Assembly (NCBI GenBank): GCA_020720805.1
Contig: DYNZ01000008.1
Coordinates: 1 to 64,000, forward strand
Source: Leptospira biflexa
GTDB taxonomy: Bacteria; Spirochaetota; DYNZ01
Direction of reading: 5' to 3'
Length of the DNA: 64,000 nt
Positions 44,742 to 53,678 of this stretch are shown one piece after another; the stretch's first letter is position 1, and every line of letters begins with the position of its first letter. The translations under genes were made by a program, and so were the position numbers. The notes beneath the pieces are model-generated. The model saw only the letters and a program-made list of their open reading frames with translations, was not told the DNA's origin and made no database searches.

Positions 44742-45918
44742 GATTAGTTTTTAATCGTGACCGTTTTTCTTTAGCAAGTGTGACTTCTGAGATTTTTTCT
44801 TTTTCGAGCTGTTGTTTATCTTGTTTGCGCTTCTCTTTGATTTCCTGCGGGGTAAACTCCTCTATCACTCGGTATGCTTCAATAAAGGAGACAAAAAGGG
44901 TGATAATCACTGGACCTAGGATCAATCCAACCAGCCCCATAGATTGTAACCCGCCGAATAGGGCGAAAAATAGCACCAGAGGGTGAATATTTAGCTTTTT
45001 ATCCAGAATTTTTGGCTTGATGATATTTTCCAGGATCTGGGCTGCGGCTAAGGAGAGGATCCCCAGCAGAATTCCTCCGGTCATCTGATCGGTCAGGAGC
45101 AGAAAGAGGGAGGCTGGCAACCAAACGATCGATGTACTGATGATGGGGATGACAGAGACCAGTCCCGCTACAACAGACCAGAGCAGGGGAGAAGGGATCT
45201 GAAAGATTACGAATATTAAGAATATGACAAAACCCTGCATGATCATAATCGCCAGATTACCGTAGAAGACATACCGGATTACCTGAGCTGTACGCTTGGC
45301 TATCTGCTTTTCCAACTCTTCGGGAAAGGGGAGTATCTCATAAAAGGCTTTGGCTATACGATCGCCCTCCTTTAGTAGAAAGAAAAGGATGATGATCATG
45401 AGAATCAGGTCAAATCCGAACCCCAAAGAGCTGGTAATCAGGCTGGTGATGCGTTCTACGACCATATCGGTGCTTTTTTGGAGGAAAAGGGCGATTTTGC
45501 TGATAATCTCCCCTGGAGCTATCCCGAATTCCCGAAAATAGCTAAAAATTGGCTCTTGCTTCTGGATAAAGGCTTTGATGTTGTCCATTTGCAGATTTTT
45601 CTGTACCAGCATGGATGCCCGCATCGCCTCCTGGGAGAGGGCAATCAGCAATAGTACGATGGGAATAATAAAAAGGATAAGCGCTGCCAGGATAAGAGCC
45701 GTTGCCGACAGATTGCGTCGATTGGGAAACTGTCGGTTCAAGATGAGAAAAGCCGGATTGAGGATGATAAACACAAGGAGCGCGAATAGCGCAGGCCAGA
45801 AGTAAAAGCGTAATATGTAAACAAGTAAAAGTACTGCTACGGAAAACAGTACCCAGAAGACAGCACGTAATTGTGGGTTTTTTTTGATCGAATCGTATTG
45901 GGAGTCTGTAGTCATCAT
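44695..45918 (-). CDS. AI-2E/PerM-family membrane transporter
   Basis: A 407-residue protein with about eight membrane helices of the AI-2E transporter (PerM/TqsA) family: LRAVFWVLFSVAVLLLVYIL at the N-terminus, FALLVFIILNPAFLILNR, ASLFLLLTDQMTGGILLGI and the family signature FFALFGGLQSMGLVGLILGP. Members export signalling molecules or act as ion antiporters. The substrate is not known. The C-terminal 50 residues are a charged tail (EIKEKRKQDKQQLEKEK). It follows the zinc-ribbon membrane protein on the minus strand by 16 bp and is probably cotranscribed. Confidence 0.9.
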   Translation of the reverse strand: MMTTDSQYDSIKKNPQLRAVFWVLFSVAVLLLVYILRFYFWPALFALLVFIILNPAFLILNRQFPNRRNLSATALILAALILFIIPIVLLLIALSQEAMRASMLVQKNLQMDNIKAFIQKQEPIFSYFREFGIAPGEIISKIALFLQKSTDMVVERITSLITSSLGFGFDLILMIIILFFLLKEGDRIAKAFYEILPFPEELEKQIAKRTAQVIRYVFYGNLAIMIMQGFVIFLIFVIFQIPSPLLWSVVAGLVSVIPIISTSIVWLPASLFLLLTDQMTGGILLGILSLAAAQILENIIKPKILDKKLNIHPLVLFFALFGGLQSMGLVGLILGPVIITLFVSFIEAYRVIEEFTPQEIKEKRKQDKQQLEKEKISEVTLAKEKRSRLKTNLNFPLKADRKSPSEK

Positions 45919-45934
45919 CGTGTCGTAAATTTGT

Positions 45935-46378
45935 TTATTGGAAATAAAGAATCAGGAGCACAAGCAGCATTGCCCCCAGCATTGTCAAAAGAATTATAGT
46001 CCGAACGGAAAACCGCAGATAATATTTTTTTTTGTTCTGCTGCCAAAGGTCTTTGTTTTTTTTGAGAGATCTGCTTTTTTTCAGGAATTCGTTCTCCTCC
46101 AGGATATCTTCACCGCAGTGCGAGCAGGGGTTCTTGTCGGTGAGCAAACCGCAATGGGGACATATTCCAGGATCCGGAAGCTGCTCCTTGTGCAAGCCCA
46201 GGCCTGGTCCCAGCAAACCGATCAGCATGAGAACCGCTGCTGGTAGCGATTGCTGCAGAAAATAGAACCAGGAGACCTCTTTTCCCAGATAGTAGTTCCA
46301 AACTATCCAGGCAACCAGCAGAAGATAGGCGCCAATTCCGATAAAAAAAAGGAGGCGAAAGAGGCGATTCGAATTCAT
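45935..46378 (-). CDS. membrane protein with zinc ribbon, 147 aa
   Basis: Two N-terminal helices (FRLLFFIGIGAYLLLVAW and FLQQSLPAAVLMLIGLLGP), a central zinc ribbon (ICPHCGLLTDKNPCSHCGED, two CxxC pairs) and a third helix at the C-terminus (TIILLTMLGAMLLVLLILYF). The function is unknown. It may be a small membrane-associated regulator or assembly factor. It starts the minus-strand pair with the transporter, and the region upstream is the repeat-rich gap before pgpA. Confidence 0.75.
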   Translation of the reverse strand: MNSNRLFRLLFFIGIGAYLLLVAWIVWNYYLGKEVSWFYFLQQSLPAAVLMLIGLLGPGLGLHKEQLPDPGICPHCGLLTDKNPCSHCGEDILEENEFLKKSRSLKKNKDLWQQNKKKYYLRFSVRTIILLTMLGAMLLVLLILYFQ

Positions 46379-46521
46379 AAGAGTCCACTTTTGTAAAGTC
46401 TAAAGATGGTATTGTGTCTCTGCTTGGATTCTTTACCGAGCAACGAAAACTCTTTTTTCTTCTATTGGACTGGAATGGGTGTAGTCAGGGTATTTTTTTT
46501 AAAAAAAATTGCAAATCGCAT

Positions 46522-46778
46522 TATACCGAAAAGAAAGTGGTTTTCCCTATGGCATCGCTTCCTTTTTTGTATTTTTATAATTCGGAAGCGATATACTACG
46601 TGGCATCGCTTCTGTTGTAATTTTTCAGTTTAGAAGCGATACGAAGACGCATCGCCCCGGGAAACCATGTCTGCACGAATTTCGCGCAAGCGGAAAATTC
46701 GGCAGCAAGGATAACGAAGCCTGTGCTGAGTAATATCGAAGCACCGGAAAGTGCGAAAAGCACTTTCTTCGCAGTATA
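46522..46778 (-). repeat. multi-hairpin intergenic repeat, copy 1 (about 257 bp)
   Basis: Read on the minus strand it starts TATACTGCGAAGAAAGTG, passes GTGCTTCGATATTACTCAGCAC and two hairpins ATCGCTTC(T/C)...(A/G)GAAGCGAT, and ends CACTTTCTTTTCGGTATA. It matches copy 2 at 63749-63968 over most of its length in opposite orientation. The ends are imperfect inverted repeats (TATAC...AGAAAGTGG). No ORF in it is convincing. The flanking 46379-46802 holds nothing else. Confidence 0.8.
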
Positions 46779-46802
46779 AAAAAACGGGAATGTAGGTTAG
46801 GC

Positions 46803-47315
46803 ATGGAGCGAGGAAAACTGTTTCGCATGGCAGAATTTTTTGCCACTTTTGGCTACAGCGGTTATTCTCCCTGGGCTCCGGGAACCGTTGGCTCTTTAGC
46901 CGCAGCTATTCCCTATTTTTTGTATGGAATTGTGACTGTAGAGCATCCAGGCACCTACTGGCAGGCTGGAGCCGTTTTCCCTGTGCTAGCCGGGATCTTT
47001 GTCTGGCCCGGCATCTGGGCGAGCCACTATCTGGAAAAGCAGCTCAACCAGGAGGATCCGGGATTTATTGTTATTGATGAGGCGGTCGGCTTCTGGCTGA
47101 CAATAGCTTTTTTACCCTTTCACTGGGAGATTGCTCTGGGTGGGTTGCTACTCTTTCGCCTTTTGGATATAACCAAGCCTTTTCCAATTAATAAAAGTCA
47201 AAATCTGCCTGGCGGTGTTGGGGTGATGGTAGATGATATCCTTGCTGGGTTTTTGGCAAATGGGGTTCTTAGACTGTTGATGACCTATATTAATTTCCCC
47301 TGGTCAGGTTTTTGA
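46803..47315 (+). CDS. pgpA: phosphatidylglycerophosphatase A
   Basis: Dephosphorylates phosphatidylglycerol phosphate to phosphatidylglycerol at the membrane. The 170 residues contain GYSGYSPWAPGTVGSLAAAIP near the start (the PgpA signature), DPGFIVIDEAVGFWLTIAF and RLLDITKPFPI, with about four membrane helices. The acidic residues of the second motif are the metal site. Start ATG 46803 lies 25 bp after the end of the repeat. It ends in a 26-bp overlap with the BFN gene on the other strand. Confidence 0.93.
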   Translation: MERGKLFRMAEFFATFGYSGYSPWAPGTVGSLAAAIPYFLYGIVTVEHPGTYWQAGAVFPVLAGIFVWPGIWASHYLEKQLNQEDPGFIVIDEAVGFWLTIAFLPFHWEIALGGLLLFRLLDITKPFPINKSQNLPGGVGVMVDDILAGFLANGVLRLLMTYINFPWSGF

Positions 47316-47937
47316 TTGCATCGCGCAATCTGGCTGCCTCTTCATAATTTTCCATGGCCAATGCCAAATCCAAATCCTTTTTTAACTTTCTGAGTACAGC
47401 GTCAGAGGTATCCTCCTCCTCCGATACCTCTATCTCTTCCAAAATATCACTGGTTGGAATTGGTAGAGTATCTTCCAGGTTGAGTTCTCGGATATGTAGG
47501 CGACCATCTTTGAATGTGGGTTGTCCCTCTGCCAGATCCTCAGGTGGTAGGATGATGCCAGCGTCATTGATGATGGACTCCTCCATGTAGATCGGCACCT
47601 TTTGGCGCAATGCCAGAGCAATGCTATCCGAGGGTCTAGCATCGATATCGAGAACACCCTCTTCGGTTTTTAGGTGAATATTGGCAAAGAAGGTATTCTC
47701 TTTCAGGTCGCTAATGACAACACGCAGGATTTGAGCATTGAGCTGACCTAAGATACGGATCATCAGATCATGGGTCATGGGTCGGGGAGGTAAATTTCCA
47801 CTGAGAACAGAAGATATGCTGTGAGTTTCCAGAGGCCCGATAAATATGGGCACTACCCTCTCATCCTTCTCGCTTTTCAGTAAGATGGCAAAACCTACCT
47901 GAGTGATGGATATATTTGTGATCTTGACTTCAACCAT
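47290..47937 (-). CDS. bifunctional-nuclease (BFN/DUF151) domain protein with UVR motif
   Basis: 215 residues: the N-terminal BFN domain (VEVKITNISITQVGFAILLK, VPIFIGPLETHSIS and DARPSDSIALALRQKVPIYM) and, after an acidic linker, a UVR motif (KDLDLALAMENYEEAARLRD) like the UvrB-UvrC contact helix. The BFN domain is known from plant and bacterial nuclease-like proteins, and the UVR helix suggests a link to UvrA/UvrB or Clp-type partners. The exact role is not established. Length and domain order are usual for bacterial members. Confidence 0.9.
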   Translation of the reverse strand: MVEVKITNISITQVGFAILLKSEKDERVVPIFIGPLETHSISSVLSGNLPPRPMTHDLMIRILGQLNAQILRVVISDLKENTFFANIHLKTEEGVLDIDARPSDSIALALRQKVPIYMEESIINDAGIILPPEDLAEGQPTFKDGRLHIRELNLEDTLPIPTSDILEEIEVSEEEDTSDAVLRKLKKDLDLALAMENYEEAARLRDAIKNLTRGN

Positions 47938-48122
47938 ACCAGCCCTCTTTCGTAACAGGATACCAGGAGTTTACGACTCTCTGTATCACGAAGGTTTCCT
48001 TAGGGAACCATTTTAAGCAAGAAAAAAAGTGAACCTTGTCGCTTACAATGCATTATTATCCCTTACGACTGTTTTTTGAGTTGCGTTTCCGTTAGCTGGT
48101 TTTCAATCTGGTTATCATATTC

Positions 48123-48193
48123 GCGGCAGTGGTGTATCGGTAGCACAAGAGCCTTCCAAGCTCTTAGAGCGGGTTCGAGTCCCGTCTGCCGCT
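48123..48193 (+). tRNA. tRNA-Gly (anticodon UCC)
   Basis: The 71-base cloverleaf has acceptor stem GCGGCAG/CTGCCGC, a D-arm ending GGTAGC, an anticodon stem-loop AGAGC-CTTCCAA-GCTCT with anticodon TCC, and a T-arm GCGGGTTCGAGTCCCGT with the TTCGA loop. The discriminator is T, as in bacterial tRNA-Gly. The 3' CCA is not encoded. Confidence 0.95.
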
Positions 48194-48202
48194 CATAGCA
48201 TA

Positions 48203-49807
48203 ATGGCATTTTATCCTCCGTTTGTACACGTTTTGAGTACCATGCCATCCTCCTCAGATTTCCTTCTTTCGATTGATCTCGGCACCCAATCCGTTCGCGC
48301 GGCTCTTGTTGATGGCTTCGGAACAATTCACCTTATATCGAAACAGGAGATAGAACCCTATCGTTCGCCGCAGCCAGGTTGGGCGGAGCAGGATCCTGAG
48401 CTTTTCTGGTCCGCGGTTGTTGCTGCGTGCCAGGGGCTTTGGAAGCAAAAGCCTCGTTGGCGCAGTCGCGTGGCAGCGCTCTCTCTCTCTTTTCAAAGGA
48501 ATAGTGTCCTCTTTATGGATGATCATGGCAGTCCCCTACGCCCTGCCATTGTTTGGATGGATCGGCGGCGTGCTGATGTCAAGGGGTGGCTGTCCCGTCT
48601 GGCCCGTCCTATGTTGGCGCTGGCAGGAATGAGTGACCTTCTGACTCATATTATCTCCGAATCCGAAGTCAACTGGATGCAGCAGAACGAACCGGAAATC
48701 TGGAAACGTACGGACAAAATGCTCTATCTTTCCGGTTATATCCTGCACAGATTAACGGGCGAGTACGTAGATAGCCTGGCCAGCATTGTGGGTTATATAC
48801 CCTTTGATTATAAGCGGCAACAGTGGTGCCGTCCACTGGATTACCATTGGTTGCTGGTGGCGGTAGCGCGTCGGCAGCTACCGGATCTGGTTGCTCCTGG
48901 CAGCCGTTTGGGGCGACTTCTATCTGAGCCAAGCCGCCAATTGGGAATACCTGAGACAACCCCCCTGTTTGCCGCAGGATCGGACAAGGCCTGTGAACTG
49001 TTAGGTTCAGGCTGTCGGCATGAAGCGATGGCAGGCATCAGCTTTGGTACAACAGCCACCGTCTCCCTTGTATCGAGACGCTATCATGAGGTCGTTCGTT
49101 TTTTCCCCTCGTATCCAGCTGCAGAGCCCCAGGCATACCATAGTGAATCTATGGTTTTTCGGGGCTTTTGGTTGGTGCGATGGTTTATAGAGCAGTTTGG
49201 CGGTAGTGATATCCCGCAGGCTAAAAAGGCCGGCATGCGCGTTGAGCAGTGGCTTGATAGCGTGATATGCAAACGGCCTCCTGGTAATCTTGGTATGATG
49301 CTTCAGCCCTACTGGACGCCAGGTGTGAAAAAACCGGGTCCCGAGGCCAAGGGGGTGATTCTCGGTATTGGCGAGGCACATGACAGATATTCGCTTTACC
49401 AGGCGATCATCGAGGGAATTCTCTATGCCCTGCGGGAGGGACTGGAGGAGACCGAGCGCAAACATAAGGGGGCGGTAACTCTACTGCGTGCCTCGGGTGG
49501 GGGAGCCCAAAGCCGAGTCATTCTGCAGATGTGCGCTGATATGACTGGCAAGCCGGTAGAAACAGTGCAAACAACAGAAACATCATTATTGGGAGCGGCT
49601 ATCAATAGCGCGGTTGGATTGGGGTGGTACCCAAATCATCATCAGGCGGTCCAGGGGATGAGCCATGTCGCTGATCATTTTACACCTGACAGCGGCCGCA
49701 ACGAGATCTATAGTCGGTTATATCGTGACATCTATAAAAAAGTGTACAGAAAAATCAGGCCATTGCATAGGCGGATTCAAGAAGCTACAGGATATCCGGA
49801 GAGGTAA
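48203..49807 (+). CDS. xylB: FGGY-family sugar kinase, xylulokinase-like
   Basis: A carbohydrate kinase with the two FGGY actin-like domains. LLSIDLGTQSVRAALVD is the N-terminal phosphate-binding motif, AIVWMDRRR and the central AAGSDKACELLGSG with ISFGTTATVS are further family parts, and RASGGGAQSRVILQMCADMT with TTETSLLGAAINSAVG is the C-terminal signature with the ATP site. It looks most like xylulokinase or a related pentulose/polyol kinase. The exact sugar is uncertain. The start could be ATG 48203 or ATG 48242; neither has a clear ribosome site. It lies right after tRNA-Gly. Confidence 0.85.
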   Translation: MAFYPPFVHVLSTMPSSSDFLLSIDLGTQSVRAALVDGFGTIHLISKQEIEPYRSPQPGWAEQDPELFWSAVVAACQGLWKQKPRWRSRVAALSLSFQRNSVLFMDDHGSPLRPAIVWMDRRRADVKGWLSRLARPMLALAGMSDLLTHIISESEVNWMQQNEPEIWKRTDKMLYLSGYILHRLTGEYVDSLASIVGYIPFDYKRQQWCRPLDYHWLLVAVARRQLPDLVAPGSRLGRLLSEPSRQLGIPETTPLFAAGSDKACELLGSGCRHEAMAGISFGTTATVSLVSRRYHEVVRFFPSYPAAEPQAYHSESMVFRGFWLVRWFIEQFGGSDIPQAKKAGMRVEQWLDSVICKRPPGNLGMMLQPYWTPGVKKPGPEAKGVILGIGEAHDRYSLYQAIIEGILYALREGLEETERKHKGAVTLLRASGGGAQSRVILQMCADMTGKPVETVQTTETSLLGAAINSAVGLGWYPNHHQAVQGMSHVADHFTPDSGRNEIYSRLYRDIYKKVYRKIRPLHRRIQEATGYPER

Positions 49808-49832
49808 AGTCAGCCTATCCGAATAGTTTTGA

Positions 49833-51113
49833 TTATAGCCGAAAATAGGAGGAGATCTTTTTTAATTCCACGGCGAGCTCTGCGATATGTTGGGAACTGG
49901 CTGCGATCTCTTCGGATGAAGCGGCATTCTGCATTCCGTCCTGATTGATAAAGTTTACCAGCTCTAAAATGCTCTGAAATTCCGATTTTTGTTTGGATAA
50001 TGCGAATTTGATCTCTTCATATTGTCGGCTTATGTCCTCATCCGCTGTTCGGTTGATACTCTCTGTGATTCTGGATTGCTGTTGGATATTCCCTGCCAGG
50101 GAATTCATCATACCATGGATCTTGCTCATTGCAGTGATGGTAGTTTTGATATTGCCCACAGTTGTTTTCATATCCTGCAAACCGCGGTTGAGCTCCGTGT
50201 CGTTGGCCTGGATGTGTGTATTGATAACGCTGATGCCCTGAGCGGTTTGGTCAGCTAATTTTGCAACCTCATCTGCAACCACAGCAAAGCCTCTCCCTAC
50301 CTCTCCTGCCCGGGCTGCTTCGATGGCCGCATTCAGGGAGAGAAGGTTGGTTTTATCGGAAATTTCTCTAATAATAGAGAGTGCCTGCACCATTTCGCGT
50401 GTACTTTTGACGATATTCTCCATACCCTGGTTCATGCGATCCAGGCCCGACTCTGTTTCGCCTATTTTGCTGGTTAATCCTCGCATGAGGTTCTCTCCAC
50501 TGAGAATCTCATGGGACATCTGGCGCGCAATGCCTGTATATTCGTCGAGATTGCTTACCAGCTCTTTGATCTTCTCATTCTGCTGGTTTGTTCGCATTGT
50601 TAGAATCTGGTTTGATTTTTCAACCTCTTCGATTGAGGCGGCAATCTCTTCGCTTTGGGCGGTCTGTTTTTGGACATTTCCGGATAGATTTTCAATATTA
50701 TTTGATATTTCGGTTGTGGCAAATGCCAGCTGCTCCGAGCTTATAATAATATTTCGGATGATTTTTTTCAAACGGTGAATTATCAGATTGAAATTAGAGA
50801 CCATTTTGCCAATTGTATCGTGCGAGCAGATACTGATACGGCTACGTATATTACCATAGGCCAACTCTTTGGATTCCAGGGCAATGGTGATAATTGGTTT
50901 GATCATGGTCAGACGGGCAATCCAAGCGGCAAAAAGCCCTACAAAAATGCCGGCAACAAAGCACATGATGGTAAACAGGGTATCGTGGAGAGCTGATTTG
51001 AATTCAACAAATAGGGGTGCTACCAGGCGAAACACAACAGCTATCGCAATGCCAAAACCGACAGAGGCAAGGACAAAGTTGCGAATGATACTGGTACGGG
51101 CTCTTTTGAACAT
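49833..51113 (-). CDS. methyl-accepting chemotaxis protein without a large sensor domain
   Basis: A receptor of about 426 residues. Two helices close together ([18 protein letters not shown] and [18 protein letters not shown]) leave only about 20 residues outside, so it has no room for a periplasmic ligand domain. A HAMP-like linker, a long coiled coil and the signalling tip ([33 protein letters not shown]) follow, with [18 protein letters not shown] at the C-terminus. It probably senses internal or membrane conditions. ATG 51113 (MFKRARTS) is preferred to 51164 because AGG lies about nine bases upstream. No pentapeptide for CheR is seen. Confidence 0.88.
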   Translation of the reverse strand: MFKRARTSIIRNFVLASVGFGIAIAVVFRLVAPLFVEFKSALHDTLFTIMCFVAGIFVGLFAAWIARLTMIKPIITIALESKELAYGNIRSRISICSHDTIGKMVSNFNLIIHRLKKIIRNIIISSEQLAFATTEISNNIENLSGNVQKQTAQSEEIAASIEEVEKSNQILTMRTNQQNEKIKELVSNLDEYTGIARQMSHEILSGENLMRGLTSKIGETESGLDRMNQGMENIVKSTREMVQALSIIREISDKTNLLSLNAAIEAARAGEVGRGFAVVADEVAKLADQTAQGISVINTHIQANDTELNRGLQDMKTTVGNIKTTITAMSKIHGMMNSLAGNIQQQSRITESINRTADEDISRQYEEIKFALSKQKSEFQSILELVNFINQDGMQNAASSEEIAASSQHIAELAVELKKISSYFRL

Positions 51114-51431
51114 GTTGGGAACCTGGCACGTCGGTTTACAATCTCTTATATATATTAACGACAAATGGGTGGAGATAGATAAGATTCGTAAAGAAAAGTA
51201 AAAAAATATAGCAAAAAACCAACAAAAAAATAGATTCAGGCAATTTTGCTATATATCTATATATAGAATTTTTTATCTGATTTTATTGTCAAACAGGTTT
51301 CGATGTATAGTAGGGCGGGAGTAAGTATTTATGGCTTCTGGCTGCGGTGCGTAGCCTTTTGAATATTGCGTGAATAAAAAGCTTTTGCGAGGATAGATGC
51401 GCCTATCTTGGAAGTATAAAAGGAGTCTTAT

Positions 51432-52958
51432 ATGAAAAGAGTTATTGTGGTTTTGTTGTTATTGTTCTCTACTTTGGCGGCGTCAGATATCACCTATGAT
51501 GAATATGATAAAAAATTATTGCAGGGCGTAAAGCAATACCAGCTCAAGAATGGGTTGAAAGTGCTGCTTTTGGAAAGAAAAAAATCTCCAACGATCTCCG
51601 CGTTTATTCGCTTTAAGGTTGGCTCAGTAGACGAGGAGTATCAAAATACCGGTACGGCTCATTTGCTGGAACATATGCTGTTTAAGGGAACAGACAAAAT
51701 CGGAACAAAGGATTGGGATAGGGAGAAGCAGATCCTGGAAAAAATTGAACAGGTCGGAAAAACCCTGGATTATGCGCGCGGACAAAACGTTGCTCCTGCA
51801 TTGCTTGAGGCGCTGCAGAAAGAGCTGGCAAAATGGCAGGAGATTCATAAAGAGTTTGTGGTAAAGGATGTCTATGATGCGATCTACAGCCGTCATGGCA
51901 GCAAGGATTTCAACGCCTCGACTTCTGTTGATGTCACAACCTACAAAGTGAGCTTGCCGAAAAATAAATTGGCGGTATGGGCCTATGTCGAAAGCGAGCG
52001 GCTGCGCAATCCTATTCTCAGAGAATTTTATCTGGAGCGGAATGTTGTTCTTGAGGAGCGTCACATGAGGGTGGTCGCCAGCGGTCGCGGAATCCTTTAC
52101 GAGGCTTTTCTGGCGACGGCCTTCCAGGCTCACCCCTACCGTCATCCTATCATTGGCTGGTCAAGTGTCATTCCCCGGTTGCAGAAAAAAGCTACAGAAG
52201 ATTTTTTTCGAAAATATTATGTGCCCAACAATATGGTCGTTACGGTTGTGGGCGATATTGTGGCCGACGAGGCACTGGCGGTGATCGAAAAATATTTCGG
52301 ACGATTGCAGCCAGGACCCCAAAGGGAGCCGATCAAAATCAAGGAGCCTAGGCAGAACGGCGAACGCCGTGTTACCGTGAATTTTCATGATAAACCGGAA
52401 ATAGTGATTGGTTACCATAAGCCTTCCTTGCCTTCGCATGAGGATTATGTGTTTGATGTTATCTCGCAGCTTCTGAGCGAGGGTCGCTCCTCCCATTTGT
52501 ATAAAGAGCTGGTTCTCGAAAAAAAAATGGCGACATCACTCTTTACCTCGTCCTCCTTTCCCGGTAGCCGCTATCCCAATCTCTTTCTGATATGGGCTTC
52601 TCCGGCTCCTGGGGTAAAAAATGAGCTATTGGAAAAGGCGATTTATGAGAGTATCCAGCGCTTTCAGCAAGCAAAGGTCTCCGGCCATGACCTACAGAAG
52701 GTAAAAAATCAACTGTTGGCTTCTCACCTGCACAGCCTGAACTCCAATCAAGGGCTGGCCTCCTCCCTTGGCTACTATGAATTGCTGGCTGGTAGCTGGA
52801 AATATATGTTGAACCACCGTCATGTGATAGCCAGAATCAGCTCTGAGGAGATACAGGATGTGGCGAAACGTTTTCTGGTGAGCGATAACCGCACAGTGGC
52901 CGTTTTGAATCAAGTAGCGAAAAAAAATGACATAACTTCAGGGGTGATTAGGAAGTGA
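51432..52958 (+). CDS. M16-family zinc metallopeptidase, catalytic subunit
   Basis: An exported insulinase/pitrilysin-type peptidase of 508 residues. The signal peptide is VIVVLLLLFSTLAA. The zinc site is inverted HxxEH (HLLEH, residues 77-81) in TGTAHLLEHMLFKGT, with the third ligand Glu in the helix ERNVVLEERHMRV. An inserted charged stretch (residues about 92-130, LEKIEQVGKTLDYARGQN) lies after the motif. The second M16 half contains GYHKPSLPSHEDY and LLSEGRSSHLYKEL. AAGGAG precedes the start. It likely pairs with the non-catalytic M16 subunit at 56637, from which it is now separated. Confidence 0.92.
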   Translation: MKRVIVVLLLLFSTLAASDITYDEYDKKLLQGVKQYQLKNGLKVLLLERKKSPTISAFIRFKVGSVDEEYQNTGTAHLLEHMLFKGTDKIGTKDWDREKQILEKIEQVGKTLDYARGQNVAPALLEALQKELAKWQEIHKEFVVKDVYDAIYSRHGSKDFNASTSVDVTTYKVSLPKNKLAVWAYVESERLRNPILREFYLERNVVLEERHMRVVASGRGILYEAFLATAFQAHPYRHPIIGWSSVIPRLQKKATEDFFRKYYVPNNMVVTVVGDIVADEALAVIEKYFGRLQPGPQREPIKIKEPRQNGERRVTVNFHDKPEIVIGYHKPSLPSHEDYVFDVISQLLSEGRSSHLYKELVLEKKMATSLFTSSSFPGSRYPNLFLIWASPAPGVKNELLEKAIYESIQRFQQAKVSGHDLQKVKNQLLASHLHSLNSNQGLASSLGYYELLAGSWKYMLNHRHVIARISSEEIQDVAKRFLVSDNRTVAVLNQVAKKNDITSGVIRK

Positions 52959-52974
52959 ACACCAATAGTTAAGC

Positions 52975-53004
52975 CATGTCGCTTTTTGCCGCCAAAAAGC
53001 GACA
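52975..53004. repeat. perfect hairpin, 13-bp stem, 4-nt loop
   Basis: ATGTCGCTTTTTG (52975-52987) is complementary to CAAAAAGCGACAT (52992-53004) with loop CCGC. It lies 17 bp after the M16 peptidase stop. No U-tract follows, so it is not a standard terminator; it may be a REP-like element. Confidence 0.6.
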
Positions 53005-53087
53005 TAGAAACCGCAATTCCGCTTCTAAGGCCATCCTGGCTACGGAGCTGCATTGAGCCAGAAGAGTGCAAACTTCCTGTTTGCGAC

Positions 53088-53133
53088 TAATATACTGCAA
53101 AGAAAGTGAAAAATCACTTTCTTTGCAGTATAT
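53088..53133. repeat. perfect 21-bp inverted repeat related to the long repeat's end
   Basis: AATATACTGCAAAGAAAGTGA (53088-53108) is followed by loop AAAA and its exact complement (53113-53133). The outer part, TATACTGCAAAGAAAGTG, is the terminal segment of the long repeat at 46.5 and 63.7 kb, so this is likely a partial or collapsed copy. Confidence 0.75.
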
Positions 53134-53365
53134 TTCATGACGAATTTTCAAAAAACACTTCAATTCAAATGAAAACAAATCACCCTATTCTAATAACAAA
53201 TCAAAAAATAGATTGGGGGACATTGCTAGAGGATGTCAAAAATCATAAATTGGTATTGCAGGAAAATTAGGTCTGAAACTTTCAAGAGCCAAGTCGGACG
53301 ATGGGGATACTATCTTTGCGCATCGAGCTGTAGCAGGTTTCAATTTGAAAAAGTTAATTTCATGT

Positions 53366-53549
53366 TGGCTTTCATAAAAAAAAGGGGAAGCCATTGAATT
53401 TTTTTTTATAATGGACTTTGTAGATACCTTAGATTTTTTATTCCAAAATTGCAGCCAGGACGGCTGCTTTTATGCCCTCTGCAACCCAGATTACAGGACG
53501 TAATCTGTGCGAAAGAGCGCGTGGTGCAGGGGTTCGCGGTAACCCCTGC
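53366..53549 (+). ncRNA. candidate structured RNA region: terminator-like hairpin then three hairpins
   Basis: A stem TGGCTTTC/GGGAAGCCA-like (53366-53393) with a T-run lies first. Then come GCAGCC-AGGAC-GGCTGC (53451-53467), CAGATTAC-AGGAC-GTAATCTG (53487-53507) and GCAGGGGTT-CGCGGT-AACCCCTGC (53526-53549). Two loops are identical (CAGGACG with the closing bases), reminiscent of CsrA/RsmA binding loops. The region is 130 bp upstream of the CheB-CheR gene. RNA identity is unproven. The remaining 53134-53365 shows no gene. Confidence 0.3.
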
Positions 53550-53678
53550 GAAAAGCGACAGCAAATAGATAAGCTATGCTTTCAAGAAATTGGATGTTTC
53601 GTTGGCTTTGCCTCGGAAAATAAGTATGTAATTGACAGCTGAGCCATTCGTCGCGGTATCCAGATAGGGCAATGAATT

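Noticed and set aside
46406-46633. ORFs of 68-75 codons in the repeat region
   Set aside because: They are made of the hairpin repeat sequence and copy 2 does not keep the frame.
52969-53178. 69-codon minus-strand ORF after the M16 gene
   Set aside because: It consists of the two perfect hairpins, so the open frame is a by-product.
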